In this document: piece after piece, positions 9,845 through 18,444 of the stretch
How the letters are laid out: each line of letters opens with the position of its first letter
Numbering within the stretch: position 1 is the stretch's first letter
Source of the DNA: an uncultured bacterium
Lineage (GTDB): Bacteria > Cyanobacteriota > Vampirovibrionia > Gastranaerophilales > Gastranaerophilaceae
Reading direction: 5' to 3'
Length of the DNA: 64,000 nucleotides
NCBI GenBank assembly: GCA_948964545.1
Contig: CAREDV010000001.1
Span: 696,859 to 760,858 of the forward strand
Notes under the pieces: model-generated
The model's input: only the letters and a program-made list of their open reading frames with translations
What the model was told of the DNA's origin: nothing
Database searches by the model: none
Program-made: the position numbers and the translations under genes

Positions 9845-11104
9845 ATGAAAAAAATTATTTCAGGAGTTATGGCACTTTGCTTATTAGCTCTTAATGCAAT
9901 TCCTGTACTTGCTGTTTCTATTTCAGATGTAAGCGCTAACTATTGGGCTTCTAAAGAAATTAACAGCGTTGTTACAGACAACATTATGACTCTGTCTGCA
10001 AATCGTTTCAATCCCGAAAGTAACATGACAAGAGTAGAATTTGTTAATGCTTTGTTGAAAGTGTTATCTAATGATAATTTGAATGTAAATATTACAAACA
10101 AATTTTCAGATGTGTCAAAAGCAAATCCAAACTATGACAATATTTTACGTTCTCAACAATTAGGTTTGGTTTATGGTTATCCAGACGGAACTTTCCAGCC
10201 TAATAGAACAGTTTTGAGATCTGAAGCTCAATCGGTTATCAGTCATATTACTAAAGATATGAATGCTGATAGAGCTATCCTTGATAAGTTTAAAGATGCT
10301 TCTGCTATTCCTGCATGGGCAACAAATGTTTATGCCAAAACAATTAACTATGGTATTTATGTAAACTATCCTGATTCAAGAGAATTAAGACCTAATGACA
10401 ACCTTTCTAGAGCTGAAGCTGCAGTGCTTTTGGCAAGATTGAAAGAAAAATTAGATTTGGTTAAAGCTGAGTATATTGGTGTTACAAGAGTTGAACACTT
10501 GAATGTAAAAAGAAATGCTCCTAATAATGAAGTTAGAGTAAATAATATTCAAAGTGTTGTTGCAGAAGGCAATGTTTTGGTTGTTTCTTTTGAAGACAAA
10601 TTTAAATCAGAAGAACATCAGCCAGGTGATGTTGTAACATTCTTTGCAGAAGAAAACATCTGCACTGAAGAGGGTTCTCTTGTTATCCCAGCAGGAACTA
10701 GATTTGTTGCAACTATCTGTGATATTAAATCAGAAAGATGGTTTAACAAAAATGCAAGAGTTTATCCTCAATTAACAAAAATCATTTTACCTGATGGAAG
10801 AGAAATGGCATTTAACGCAAAACCTTTTTCTAAAGATTATTCTTTAAAAGAAGGTCCTTGGATGACAGCAGGTAAATTATTAGCATATACAGCTTCAGGT
10901 GCTGTAATCGGCGGTGGTGTTGGTACTGGTATTGCATTTATTCCTGATCCGCAAAAAATTGGTACAGGTATTGCAATTGGTGCTCCTGTAGGTGCTGCTG
11001 TTGGTTTGGTTACAGGCTTAGTAACTCCTGGTCTTAAATACCATGCTAAAGCTGGTGAAGATATTTATGTTATCTTGTTAGATGATGCAGTAGTTGCAAA
11101 ATAG
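9845..11104 (+). CDS. S-layer homology (SLH) domain protein with glycine-zipper tail
   Basis: From ATG 9845 (GAGGA site 8 bases upstream) the protein has about 419 residues and begins with a signal peptide, MKKIISGVMALCLLALNAIP. Three SLH domains follow, at roughly residues 28-75 (SDVSANYWASKEINSVV, MTRVEF), 90-140 (GYPDGTFQPN, LRSEA) and 150-205 (WATNVYAKTINYGI, LRPNDNLSRAEAAVLL). SLH domains usually bind pyruvylated or other secondary cell-wall polymers and tether the protein to the cell surface. The remaining part has a beta-rich domain and a Gly/Ala-rich hydrophobic stretch (about 345-390) that could form a membrane or zipper segment. It is likely an envelope-stability or surface protein. 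An upstream in-frame ATG at 9830 is less likely because the ribosome binding site overlaps it. Confidence 0.88.
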   Translation: MKKIISGVMALCLLALNAIPVLAVSISDVSANYWASKEINSVVTDNIMTLSANRFNPESNMTRVEFVNALLKVLSNDNLNVNITNKFSDVSKANPNYDNILRSQQLGLVYGYPDGTFQPNRTVLRSEAQSVISHITKDMNADRAILDKFKDASAIPAWATNVYAKTINYGIYVNYPDSRELRPNDNLSRAEAAVLLARLKEKLDLVKAEYIGVTRVEHLNVKRNAPNNEVRVNNIQSVVAEGNVLVVSFEDKFKSEEHQPGDVVTFFAEENICTEEGSLVIPAGTRFVATICDIKSERWFNKNARVYPQLTKIILPDGREMAFNAKPFSKDYSLKEGPWMTAGKLLAYTASGAVIGGGVGTGIAFIPDPQKIGTGIAIGAPVGAAVGLVTGLVTPGLKYHAKAGEDIYVILLDDAVVAK

Positions 11105-11126
11105 ATAATCTTTATCAAAAATTTAA

Positions 11127-11159
11127 AAATCGAGCTAATATAATTTAGCTCGATTTTTT
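11127..11159 (+). terminator. Rho-independent terminator after the SLH gene
   Basis: The inverted repeat AAATCGAGCTAA ... TTAGCTCGATTT is followed by a T run, 23 bases after the SLH stop codon. Confidence 0.85.
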
Positions 11160-11267
11160 ATGCTTATTGCTTAGTCATAAGGATTAATTCATCTTATCCT
11201 ATTGTATGTAGAAAACAGGTGTGTAAAGTTTTAAGATGAATATGTAAATTTAATGGGAGTAGTTCTT

Positions 11268-11621
11268 ATGAAAAAATTATTTATCTCAATGGCACTTGTA
11301 GGTGCTGTAGTATTTGCAGGTCAAAATTCTTTTGCAGCATGCGGCTGTGCTGATATGGCACAACAAACAACAGCTAAAACACCTTTTTATTATTACCTTA
11401 ACCCGCTTCAATATATAGGTATAGGTAATAACTATTCAAGTTTCAGTTTAAACCCGTTCACAGGTTTTAAAAACTGTAACAGAGCTAAGGTGAAAAAATG
11501 TGATGAATGTACAAGAGTAAAAATTAAACCTTGTCCTACTTGCCAAAAAGCGTTTAATGATCAGCCTGAGTGGATATATGTTCAGCCTGTAACACCTAAA
11601 TGTACCTCTTGTGGACATTAA
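11268..11621 (+). CDS. Small Cys-rich secreted protein of unknown function
   Basis: A 117-residue product starting MKKLFISMALVGAVVFAG, a signal peptide with a probable cut after SFA. The mature part starts with CGC and ends in a Cys-rich tail with CDEC, CPTC and CTSCGH pairs. These could bind metal or form disulfides. The middle is aromatic (FYYYLNPLQY). I do not recognise the family. I chose ATG 11268 because GGGAG lies 8 bases upstream; an in-frame ATG at 11253 would add only five residues and overlaps that site. Strong terminators on both sides make it a single-gene unit. A Cys right after the signal could also suggest a lipoprotein, but no proper lipobox is visible. Confidence 0.65.
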   Translation: MKKLFISMALVGAVVFAGQNSFAACGCADMAQQTTAKTPFYYYLNPLQYIGIGNNYSSFSLNPFTGFKNCNRAKVKKCDECTRVKIKPCPTCQKAFNDQPEWIYVQPVTPKCTSCGH

Positions 11622-11648
11622 AAAAGAGCCCGTTTAGGGCTCTTTTTT
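11620..11648. terminator. Bidirectional terminator
   Basis: AAAAAAGAGCCC-GTTTA-GGGCTCTTTTTT: a perfect stem flanked by A and T runs, placed between two convergent genes, so it can end transcription from both sides. Confidence 0.85.
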
Positions 11649-12483
11649 AATGTTGAATAATATCTCTTAATGTTTTAAATATTTTATCTGTGATTTCTTG
11701 AATATATTCTTGTGATACCATACCATTAATAACTGCATCTGAAATTTGGTAAGCGGGTCTTATATATTGCTGTGCAGTTCTGTTTACATCTGCAAACTGC
11801 ATATCTGCAGCTGTACCGCTTTTGCCTCTTTGTGCAGCTCGTTTATACCATCTGTCTTTAATAACTTCAAGCGGTGTATAAACATAGACTTTGACATCCA
11901 TTACATCTCTTACGCCTTCGTTTAATACGTATAAGCCCTCTGTTAAAATAACTTTTGCTGGAGCTTTAACATCTCCGTTCGGGTCAGACACACAGGTTAC
12001 AAAGTCATATCTGGGTGATGTAATTTCTTTTCCTTTTTTGAGTTCCATAAGATGATGTTTCATTAAATCCAAATCAATAACATCAGGAGTATCAAAACTG
12101 AAACCAGTTTTAAAAAGTTCCTCATAACTTCCTGCTTCTTTCAATTCTTTAGAGGTGTCTTTATAGTAGTCGTCACAGCGAATAACAGTATAAATACCTT
12201 CTTTTTTGTCTTTCACGCAGGCTTTAATCGTATTATCTACAAAAACAGTTTTACCTGATGCACTTTCACCTGTAATACCTATCAAAAAAATTTTCTTTTT
12301 TTCTTGAACAACTTTTCTTGCAATATTAAGTATAAGATTTTCCGAAGTTTTTAAAAACAACGGTTGCGCTTGTAATTTATCTTCTTCCAAAATTTTTTTT
12401 AAAGCATCAACTATGGTTGAGATAACTTCCATGTCGCGTCTGCTTGAATAATAATCATAGCTTGTTAAAAAATCAGTAACCAT
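11647..12483 (-). CDS. Uridine kinase/phosphoribulokinase-family P-loop kinase
   Basis: This 278-residue protein has the P-loop GITGESASGKT at about residues 68-78, RCDDYYKDT, SFDTPDVIDLDLM and SPRYDFVTC, then LTEGLYVLNEGVRD. These match, in order, the uridine kinase/phosphoribulokinase family (Udk usually has CDxYYxD, NFDHPxAFD, YDF and EGI). Uridine kinase phosphorylates uridine or cytidine in pyrimidine salvage. About 55 extra residues precede the kinase core, so it is not a plain Udk and the substrate may differ. It stands alone between a bidirectional terminator and a divergent small gene. Confidence 0.75.
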   Translation of the reverse strand: MVTDFLTSYDYYSSRRDMEVISTIVDALKKILEEDKLQAQPLFLKTSENLILNIARKVVQEKKKIFLIGITGESASGKTVFVDNTIKACVKDKKEGIYTVIRCDDYYKDTSKELKEAGSYEELFKTGFSFDTPDVIDLDLMKHHLMELKKGKEITSPRYDFVTCVSDPNGDVKAPAKVILTEGLYVLNEGVRDVMDVKVYVYTPLEVIKDRWYKRAAQRGKSGTAADMQFADVNRTAQQYIRPAYQISDAVINGMVSQEYIQEITDKIFKTLRDIIQH

Positions 12484-12635
12484 TCTATATTCCCCTGTAT
12501 TTTAACATTTTACATTAAAATTTTTTATTTTTGTATTAATCACTAAATTTTGTAACAATATTGTTATCTTTATTAAAGTTTGTTGTAAAAAATGTCGTTA
12601 TGGGAATATGTGAAGTAACTAAGGAGATTGTATTA

Positions 12636-12809
12636 ATGTATCATGACGAGATTTTTGAAAATGCACTGAAGGATGTTAAAGACGAAAGTTACAAAGCTTT
12701 AAAAGAAGAGATATCATCAATGGAATGTGCTATTGAGCGTTTTTTGAAAAGTGTACTTGAATGCACTACATTTAAATCCGAGCGGGATTTTAATATGAGT
12801 GCATTATAG
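12636..12809 (+). CDS. Small hypothetical protein (57 aa)
   Basis: Starts MYHDEIFENALKDVKDES, acidic and helix-forming, ending in NMSAL. A strong AAGGAG site lies 9 bases before ATG 12636, and a good terminator follows directly, so it is probably a real small gene. A longer reading frame from 12561 lacks a ribosome site. No family recognised. Confidence 0.5.
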   Translation: MYHDEIFENALKDVKDESYKALKEEISSMECAIERFLKSVLECTTFKSERDFNMSAL

Positions 12810-12810
12810 T

Positions 12811-12838
12811 AAAAAAGACCTCAAAGAGGTCTTTTTTT
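12811..12838 (+). terminator. Rho-independent terminator
   Basis: AAAAAAGACCTC-AAA-GAGGTCTTTTTTT directly after the stop of the small gene; also suited to stop the convergent minus-strand gene that ends at 12858 on its far side. Confidence 0.85.
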
Positions 12839-12857
12839 ATGAGAAATGAGGGGGATT

Positions 12858-14210
12858 TTAATAATTTACATCTAGATGTAAGCCAGCTAATTGAGCATCT
12901 AACTGCGTTTGAGCAACGTATGTATTATCTTGTGGACAAGTGATTTGTTCTTGGTTGTCATCATATCCTTCTTGAACCATTTGATCTCTTTCATTAATCA
13001 TTTGTTCATATGCATTAACAAGTTCTTCCATTTTTTTAGGGTCATTATATGCTTCAACTGCTGTTTGTTGAGCTTCAGACTCGCGTTTCTTTTCTATTTC
13101 AGATTTACCGACAAGTGCTTTTGCGCCTTTAGAGCACAACCAGCTTCCAAGTAATCCGCAAGCAACACCGATTGCTCCACCGACGAGCGTACCTAAAGGT
13201 CCTGCAAAACTTCCGATGGCTGCACCTATTTTGCCGCCTGCCCAAGCACCTGCTGCGTAACCAACGCCTGATGCAACTGCAACTGTTGCAGCTTTACCAA
13301 CTTGTTTCCAGCCAGCACCTGAACCACATTCTCTAAATGTTTGTACAATATCTGGTACTTCAAATGCAAATTCTACTGCAGATGTTAATGCTCCGCCGCC
13401 TTTTATAAAGTTTTTTGCCCCTTTGCTTGCAGCTCTTACGGCTGTAGATTTGCTTGCTGCTCCTTTAGTTAAGGCATTACTTGCAGCTTTCGCTCCTGAA
13501 TATTTGCTAAATGCAGCTTTAAATTTAGCAAGTTTTGATGTTGGTTTGGCGTTAATGCTTAATGCCGCTTTATCAGCTTCAGCTACGGCTTTATCTAATT
13601 CAGATACAGCTTTTTGCAAATCTTTGCCTTTAAGAGTACCGTTTTTTATGCCTTCTTTTATTGTTTTAACTTTTTCTTGGGCTTGTTTGTATACTTCAAC
13701 TTTAGCAGCTTTAGCTTTTTTAGCTTCTTGGAATTTTTTCAAGTATTCTGCAGCTTTTTCAGGGTTTTCTGCTTTTAGTTTATAATATTTACTTTTGCTA
13801 AAACTAGTGCTTACATCTGTTGGAATCGCTCTTTCAAGTTCTTGTAATGTAGTTATATTATAAGCGTTTCTGAAACCGCCCAAAAAACCGTTACCTTTTA
13901 CTCCATTTATAAAAGTTTGTCGTTGTGCTTTTACGGCAGAGCCAAAGTTTGTTTCTTTCCAATTGTGTAAAGATGATTTAAATGCTTCACCGTAATTACC
14001 ATAGTTTTGATATGCCCATTTTGGTGCATCCCAAATAATACCTTTAGCTCCTTTTAATGCTAAAGGTGCACCAGCTACTAATGCAGTACCGCCAATTACT
14101 GTCGTTCCTAAATCTGCATTTAAACCGCTGGCACTTCCTGCTCCTAGTGCGCCTAAACCATACATAGTACGTGACATATTTAACGTATCAAAATACGTAT
14201 GCTTTGCCAT
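12858..14210 (-). CDS. Glycine-zipper, Ala/Lys-rich hypothetical protein
   Basis: 450 residues. A Gly/Ala-rich hydrophobic segment near residues 17-55 is followed by a Lys/Ala/Glu-rich coiled-coil region (about 140-230) and a strongly glycine-zippered hydrophobic block (about 305-360, e.g. GGKIGAAIGSFAGPLGTLVG). An acidic, Gln/Asn-rich tail follows. The block from FAFEVPDIVQTFRECG through the zipper to GKSEIEKKRESEA aligns with the neighbouring minus-strand protein (MEIPNIYSAFKDEG ... GKSHSEKKAEAEEA), so the two are paralogs in their C-terminal halves. No signal peptide. Glycine zippers occur in membrane-inserting and channel-forming proteins, but no function can be assigned. Confidence 0.6.
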   Translation of the reverse strand: MAKHTYFDTLNMSRTMYGLGALGAGSASGLNADLGTTVIGGTALVAGAPLALKGAKGIIWDAPKWAYQNYGNYGEAFKSSLHNWKETNFGSAVKAQRQTFINGVKGNGFLGGFRNAYNITTLQELERAIPTDVSTSFSKSKYYKLKAENPEKAAEYLKKFQEAKKAKAAKVEVYKQAQEKVKTIKEGIKNGTLKGKDLQKAVSELDKAVAEADKAALSINAKPTSKLAKFKAAFSKYSGAKAASNALTKGAASKSTAVRAASKGAKNFIKGGGALTSAVEFAFEVPDIVQTFRECGSGAGWKQVGKAATVAVASGVGYAAGAWAGGKIGAAIGSFAGPLGTLVGGAIGVACGLLGSWLCSKGAKALVGKSEIEKKRESEAQQTAVEAYNDPKKMEELVNAYEQMINERDQMVQEGYDDNQEQITCPQDNTYVAQTQLDAQLAGLHLDVNY

Positions 14211-14319
14211 ATTTTTCTTTCCCCATTAAATTGCTTACAGCAAATTTCTGTTACTGCAATTTTTGTATTCCCCGTGTATATATATAAACGATATCTATCT
14301 TTAATAATTGCTAAATAAG

Positions 14320-14351
14320 AACGCTTTGTTAAGATATGTTAACAAAGCGTT
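14320..14351. terminator. Perfect 13-bp inverted repeat, probable terminator
   Basis: AACGCTTTGTTAA-GATATG-TTAACAAAGCGTT, four bases past the end of the minus-strand gene at 14356. On the minus strand it is followed by CTTATTTAG, a modest T tract. It could also be a protein-binding palindrome. Confidence 0.55.
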
Positions 14352-14355
14352 AAAT

Positions 14356-15183
14356 TTAACACATATAATTCATTTTGTTTATGCCTGATGTCATTGCCAT
14401 AAAGTCTTGATCCATATAATTCCCGTTTGGAAGACCGTAACCACCTTGAAGCATTTGTCCCATTGCCATTATCTGCTGAGGTGTCATTGTTGCCTGAGGA
14501 ACATTAAAGTTTCCTTGAGCATATGGATTTGAAGCAAACATATTGTTTTGATTTGCCATCATTTGTTGTTGTGCTAAATATTGTTGTAATTGTTGTGCTT
14601 GTTGTTCAGATATATCGGCTTGTGCCAATGCTTCTTCTGCTTCAGCTTTCTTTTCTGAGTGGCTTTTACCTAATATTTTACTTGTAACCCAATCCGTTGC
14701 AAAACATCCGATAAGTCCGCCTAAAAGTTGAATTGGAATTAATGCTTGACCAACAGCAAAGCCTGCCATACTTGTAGCTAATCTGGTTCCGGATTTTAAT
14801 GTTTCTTTTATACCGCCTACTAAACCTTCATCTTTAAATGCGGAATATATGTTTGGAATTTCCATTGCTACAAATAACAAAGGTAATCTTCTTAATAACT
14901 GACCGCCTATACCTTTAAATTTGCCCCAAGCACCTTTAGCAGCCCATCCGTTTTTCATATCTTTAGGTATGTCTGTTACTAATTTTTTTAAACTACCCCA
15001 GAAAGATTCATTTTTAGTTGCATTTTCGGCTTTTACAAAAGCATCACCAATTTGTTTATGAATATTTTTCCAACCTTGAGATTTTTTGGAAGCTGTTAAT
15101 GTTGTTTCGGCAACTTTCAAAAATTTGTCATCTTGAAAAATTAATCGCCCTGTTGCTTTGGCAATTCTACCTATACTAACCAT
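14356..15183 (-). CDS. Hypothetical protein, paralog of the 12858-14210 product
   Basis: 275 residues. The N-terminal third is basic and helical. A central hydrophobic, Gly-containing part (about 95-165, with LLFVAMEIPNIYSAFKDEG and LLGGLIGCFATDWVTSKILG) shares order and motifs with the neighbour. The C-terminal part is extremely Gln/Met/Asn-rich (QQAQQLQQYLAQQQMM). No signal peptide or catalytic motif. The pair is separated only by a palindrome. Function unknown; a structural or membrane-associated role is a guess. Confidence 0.6.
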   Translation of the reverse strand: MVSIGRIAKATGRLIFQDDKFLKVAETTLTASKKSQGWKNIHKQIGDAFVKAENATKNESFWGSLKKLVTDIPKDMKNGWAAKGAWGKFKGIGGQLLRRLPLLFVAMEIPNIYSAFKDEGLVGGIKETLKSGTRLATSMAGFAVGQALIPIQLLGGLIGCFATDWVTSKILGKSHSEKKAEAEEALAQADISEQQAQQLQQYLAQQQMMANQNNMFASNPYAQGNFNVPQATMTPQQIMAMGQMLQGGYGLPNGNYMDQDFMAMTSGINKMNYMC

Positions 15184-15276
15184 AATCTAACCTACTTTTA
15201 ACCTACCTTACTTATATAAAGTTTTTGTTTTCGAAAAAATTGCTTTTGTAATGCTGATTGTTAATTTTTGTTAACA

Positions 15277-15305
15277 TTTACAAATATTTTTGATAGATGT
15301 ATAAT
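15277..15305 (+). promoter_or_regulatory. Promoter of the isocitrate dehydrogenase gene
   Basis: TTTACA (15277-15282), a 17-base spacer and TATAAT (15300-15305). The next GGGAGGA site and ATG 15324 follow at a normal distance. Confidence 0.75.
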
Positions 15306-15323
15306 TGCTTTAAGGGAGGAATA

Positions 15324-16316
15324 ATGAGAACAATAACACTTATTAACGGAGATGGGATTGGACCTGAAATTTCTGATGCAGTTGTAAAAATTATTGATGC
15401 ATCCGGATTAAAAATTGATTGGGATATTCAAACAGCGGGTGCTGATGTGATTGAGGCTGAAGGTGTCCCTTTGCCTGAGAGGGTTTTGAATTCTATCAAG
15501 AAAAATAAAATTGCTTTGAAAGCTCCTGTGACTACTCCTATTGGTAAAGGGTTTCGCTCTGTAAATGTTCAGTTGCGTAAAGAGCTTGATTTATACGTTA
15601 ATTTACGTCCTTGCAAAAATCTTCCAAATATAAAAACCAGATTTGATAACGTTGATATAGTTGTTGTTCGTGAAAATACAGAGGATTTATATGCCGGAAT
15701 TGAGCGTCAGGTAGATGAAGATACTGCAGAAAGTATTAAAATAATTACCCGCAAGGCTTCTGAACGTATTGCTAAATTTGCATTTGATTATGCTGTAAAA
15801 AATAACCGACGAGAAGTTTGCTGTGTAACAAAAGCTAATATAATGAAGCTTTCTGATGGATTATTTTTGGAATGTTTCAGAAACGTCGCAAAAGACTATC
15901 CGCAAATTGAGACACGCGAAATATTGATAGATAATCTTTGTATGCAGTTGGTTCAAAAACCGTCGCAGTTTGATGTTTTGGTTTTGCCAAATCTTTACGG
16001 CGACATTGTTTCTGACTTGTGTGCTGGATTAATCGGTGGCTTGGGTGTTGCGCAGGGTGCAAATATCGGATTGGATTGTGCGGTATTTGAACCTGTACAT
16101 GGTTCTGCTCCCGATATCAAAGGGCAAAACAAAGCAAATCCGACTGCACTTTTATTATCAGCAATTGAAATGCTTCGCTATATTGGCGAAAATAATCATG
16201 CTGATAAAATTGAAACAGCACTTTTCAGAACTCTAAAAAGCGGAATTTGCACATGTGACTTGGGCGGTATGGCTTCAACATCCGAATTTGCAGATGCCGT
16301 GATTAAAAATCTTTAA
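15324..16316 (+). CDS. icd: NAD-type isocitrate dehydrogenase
   Basis: 330 residues from ATG 15324, preceded by a strong GGGAGGA site. The isocitrate/isopropylmalate dehydrogenase fold is clear: LINGDGIGPEI at the start, VVRENTEDLYAG, LYGDIVSDLCAGLIGG and EPVHGSAPDIKGQNKANPTA. Two points favour isocitrate with NAD+. GFRSVNVQLRKELDLYVNLRP carries the Ser and Asn of isocitrate enzymes rather than the Glu/Leu pattern of LeuB. The cofactor loop has Asp-Ile (APDIKG), not the Lys-Tyr pair of NADP enzymes. It oxidises isocitrate to 2-oxoglutarate, probably in a partial TCA cycle that feeds glutamate synthesis. Homoisocitrate activity cannot be excluded. Its last four bases overlap the convergent small gene. 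Confidence 0.88.
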   Translation: MRTITLINGDGIGPEISDAVVKIIDASGLKIDWDIQTAGADVIEAEGVPLPERVLNSIKKNKIALKAPVTTPIGKGFRSVNVQLRKELDLYVNLRPCKNLPNIKTRFDNVDIVVVRENTEDLYAGIERQVDEDTAESIKIITRKASERIAKFAFDYAVKNNRREVCCVTKANIMKLSDGLFLECFRNVAKDYPQIETREILIDNLCMQLVQKPSQFDVLVLPNLYGDIVSDLCAGLIGGLGVAQGANIGLDCAVFEPVHGSAPDIKGQNKANPTALLLSAIEMLRYIGENNHADKIETALFRTLKSGICTCDLGGMASTSEFADAVIKNL

Positions 16317-16627
16317 TCAAGTCCGAGTTCGCGCAAAAATCTTTTGTTATCGGAAAGCTGCATTAATTTGCTTTCTTCAAACGGGTCTTTAACACCGCTT
16401 GCAAATAGTTCATCCATAATTCTGTTATGAGATTCATTTTCGGGGTCTGAAAGCACAAGTTTTGAAAAATTTTTCACATCACATTTGCGCTCATACAGGT
16501 TAAGAGCAGAGTGTGTCATCTTATTAAGAAAAACATTTTTATCTTCAATGGGATTAGTTGCCAAAGATGTCTGTTTTTCCCGTTCCTGAACCAATTTCTG
16601 TGCAAGTTTTTTAAATATATACCCCAT
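16313..16627 (-). CDS. Hypothetical protein (104 aa)
   Basis: From ATG 16627 the product reads MGYIFKKLAQKLVQEREKQ, basic at the start and acidic later, ending KRFLRELGLD. It is soluble and has no known motif. A TATAAT box lies exactly 6 bases before this ATG and there is no Shine-Dalgarno, so the mRNA would be leaderless. An in-frame GTG at 16642 lies upstream of that box and is less likely. Confidence 0.5.
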   Translation of the reverse strand: MGYIFKKLAQKLVQEREKQTSLATNPIEDKNVFLNKMTHSALNLYERKCDVKNFSKLVLSDPENESHNRIMDELFASGVKDPFEESKLMQLSDNKRFLRELGLD

Positions 16628-16633
16628 ATTTAT

Positions 16634-16639
16634 ATTATA
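16634..16639 (-). promoter_or_regulatory. -10 box 6 bases before a start codon (leaderless)
   Basis: TATAAT on the minus strand, then ATAAAT and ATG 16627. An ATGGCA with 17-base spacing is a possible -35. Confidence 0.55.
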
Positions 16640-16696
16640 CACCCCTTGTCAAGAAATGCCATAAATCTTAACATTCTTAACAAGATTAAATTTTTC

Positions 16697-16725
16697 TTGA
16701 TTATAACTTGTATTTTTAATATAAT
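16697..16725 (+). promoter_or_regulatory. Promoter of serS
   Basis: TTGATT (16697-16702), a 17-base spacer, TATAAT (16720-16725), then an AGAGGAA site and ATG 16751. Confidence 0.75.
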
Positions 16726-16750
16726 AACTACAAAAGAAAGAGGAATAAAG

Positions 16751-18016
16751 ATGCTTGATATTAAACTAATTAGAGAAAATCCTGACAAGGTAAATGAACT
16801 TTTAAAAAGAAGAAATCCTGAACTTTCTATTGATGCGGTTCTTGAAATTGATGAGATGAGACGTAAAATTCAGGCGCAGGCAGATGAATTGCGTGCAAAA
16901 AGAAAAAATGAATCGCAAAAAATCGGTATGATGAAGAAAAACGGTGAAAATACCGATGCAATTCAAGAAGAAGTCCGCAAACTAGGTGATGATATCAAAG
17001 CATTAGAAGATAAACAAACTGAACTTGATAATAAACAGCGTGATATTTTGCTTCACACACCTAATATTCCTGATGAAACAACACCTGTAGGACTTTCAGA
17101 GGATGATAATGTGGAAGTTTACAAATGGGCTGAGCCGAGAAAATTTGATTTTGAATTTAAGGCTCATTGGGATTTGTGTGAAGAAAAAAATCTTGTTGAC
17201 TTTGAACGCGGTGTAAAAATTTCCCAAAGTAGATTCACTTTGTATCGCGGTAAGGGAGCAAGATTGGAACGCGCAATTATCAATTTCTTCCTTGATTACC
17301 ATACGCAGGAACAGGGTTATGAGGAAATTTTACCGCCGTTTATGGCAAACGCTAATACTATGACTGGTACTGGGCAGCTTCCGAAATTCAAAGATGATAT
17401 GTATAAGTGTGTTGATGAAGATTTGTATTTAATTCCAACTGCAGAAGTTCCTGTTACAAACATTTATTCAGGCGAAATTTTATCGGAAGATGATTTGCCG
17501 AAATATATGACAGCTTATACTCCGTGCTTCAGACGTGAATCAGGTTCAGCAGGACGCGATACAAGAGGTTTAATAAGAGTTCACCAATTCAATAAAGTTG
17601 AACTCGTAAAACTTTGTACTCCTGAAACAAGCAAAGAAGAACATGAAAAATTGACTGAAGATGCTGAAAAAATGCTTCAATTATTAGAACTTCCATATCG
17701 CAGAGAGGCTTTATCGACAGGTGATATTGGATTTTCTGCAAATAAATGCTGGGATTTAGAAGTTTGGATGCCTTCTTATAACGCTTATAAAGAAATTTCA
17801 AGCTGTTCAAACTTCGGCGACTATCAGGCACGACGTGCTAATATAAGATATCGTGATAAAGAAACAGGTAAAACAAGATTTGTTCATACAATTAACGGTT
17901 CGGGACTTGCTGTCGGCAGAACATTTGCTGCAATTGTCGAAAATTATCAGCAAGAGGACGGAACAATTATTATTCCTGAAGTCTTGAGAAAATATACAGG
18001 ATTTGATAAGATATAA
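16751..18016 (+). CDS. serS: Serine--tRNA ligase
   Basis: SerRS charges tRNA-Ser (and tRNA-Sec where present). The N-terminal coiled-coil arm (residues about 1-110, MLDIKLIRENPDKVNELLK) is followed by the class II catalytic core with GTGQLPKF, LIPTAEVPVTN, the motif-2 region FRRESGSAGRDTRGL and the motif-3 region NGSGLAVGR. It has 421 residues, the family norm. The start at 16751 is set by the AGAGGAA site and by the typical MLDIKLIREN N-terminus; a longer reading frame upstream is only an open-frame extension. Confidence 0.97.
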   Translation: MLDIKLIRENPDKVNELLKRRNPELSIDAVLEIDEMRRKIQAQADELRAKRKNESQKIGMMKKNGENTDAIQEEVRKLGDDIKALEDKQTELDNKQRDILLHTPNIPDETTPVGLSEDDNVEVYKWAEPRKFDFEFKAHWDLCEEKNLVDFERGVKISQSRFTLYRGKGARLERAIINFFLDYHTQEQGYEEILPPFMANANTMTGTGQLPKFKDDMYKCVDEDLYLIPTAEVPVTNIYSGEILSEDDLPKYMTAYTPCFRRESGSAGRDTRGLIRVHQFNKVELVKLCTPETSKEEHEKLTEDAEKMLQLLELPYRREALSTGDIGFSANKCWDLEVWMPSYNAYKEISSCSNFGDYQARRANIRYRDKETGKTRFVHTINGSGLAVGRTFAAIVENYQQEDGTIIIPEVLRKYTGFDKI

Positions 18017-18018
18017 AA

Positions 18019-18042
18019 AAACTCCCGAAAGGGAGTTTTTTT
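18019..18042. terminator. Bidirectional terminator after serS
   Basis: AAAAAACTCCC-GAAA-GGGAGTTTTTTT, between serS and a convergent gene that ends at 18041. Confidence 0.85.
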
Positions 18043-18394
18043 ATTTAAGAACTTCGTCTAATTTGTTATGGTTATAATAGTTATCAACTTTTTCAGCTTT
18101 ATTGCAAACATTTTCGATAAACTTTATCGGACTTCTGAATAATCTGCTGAAAAAACCTTCCGTGTGATCAGAGGAATGTTTTCCCTGAAGCCATACAAGA
18201 CCTGTCAGGTCGTTTCCTCGTTTATCAATAGTTACTGAAACAGCTTTTTGCTCAAATATATCTACCAGCTTGCCTAATCTGTCAATATCAGCATCAGGCA
18301 TTCTTCTGGCTCTTAAAAGTTCTTTTGCCTCTTGGGTAATTTTCATTGACATTCCAAATTGCTGGTTTGGCTGCGGGTTAAAATTTACTTGCAT
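18041..18394 (-). CDS. Hypothetical protein with polar N-terminus and Phe-Gly motif
   Basis: 117 residues, starting MQVNFNPQPNQQFGMSMKI. The N-terminus is rich in Asn, Gln and Pro and ends in Phe-Gly at residues 13-14, a pattern shared with the next gene and with three membrane proteins elsewhere in the window. The body is a charged helical domain with MPDADIDRLGKLVDIFEQK, then a basic FFSRLFRSPIKFIENV segment. A Shine-Dalgarno-like AAGGAG precedes the ATG. No known family. Confidence 0.55.
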   Translation of the reverse strand: MQVNFNPQPNQQFGMSMKITQEAKELLRARRMPDADIDRLGKLVDIFEQKAVSVTIDKRGNDLTGLVWLQGKHSSDHTEGFFSRLFRSPIKFIENVCNKAEKVDNYYNHNKLDEVLK

Positions 18395-18444
18395 ATTTAT
18401 TTTCTCCTTTTTTACATATTAAAACATGTAAATAATATTTTTTG

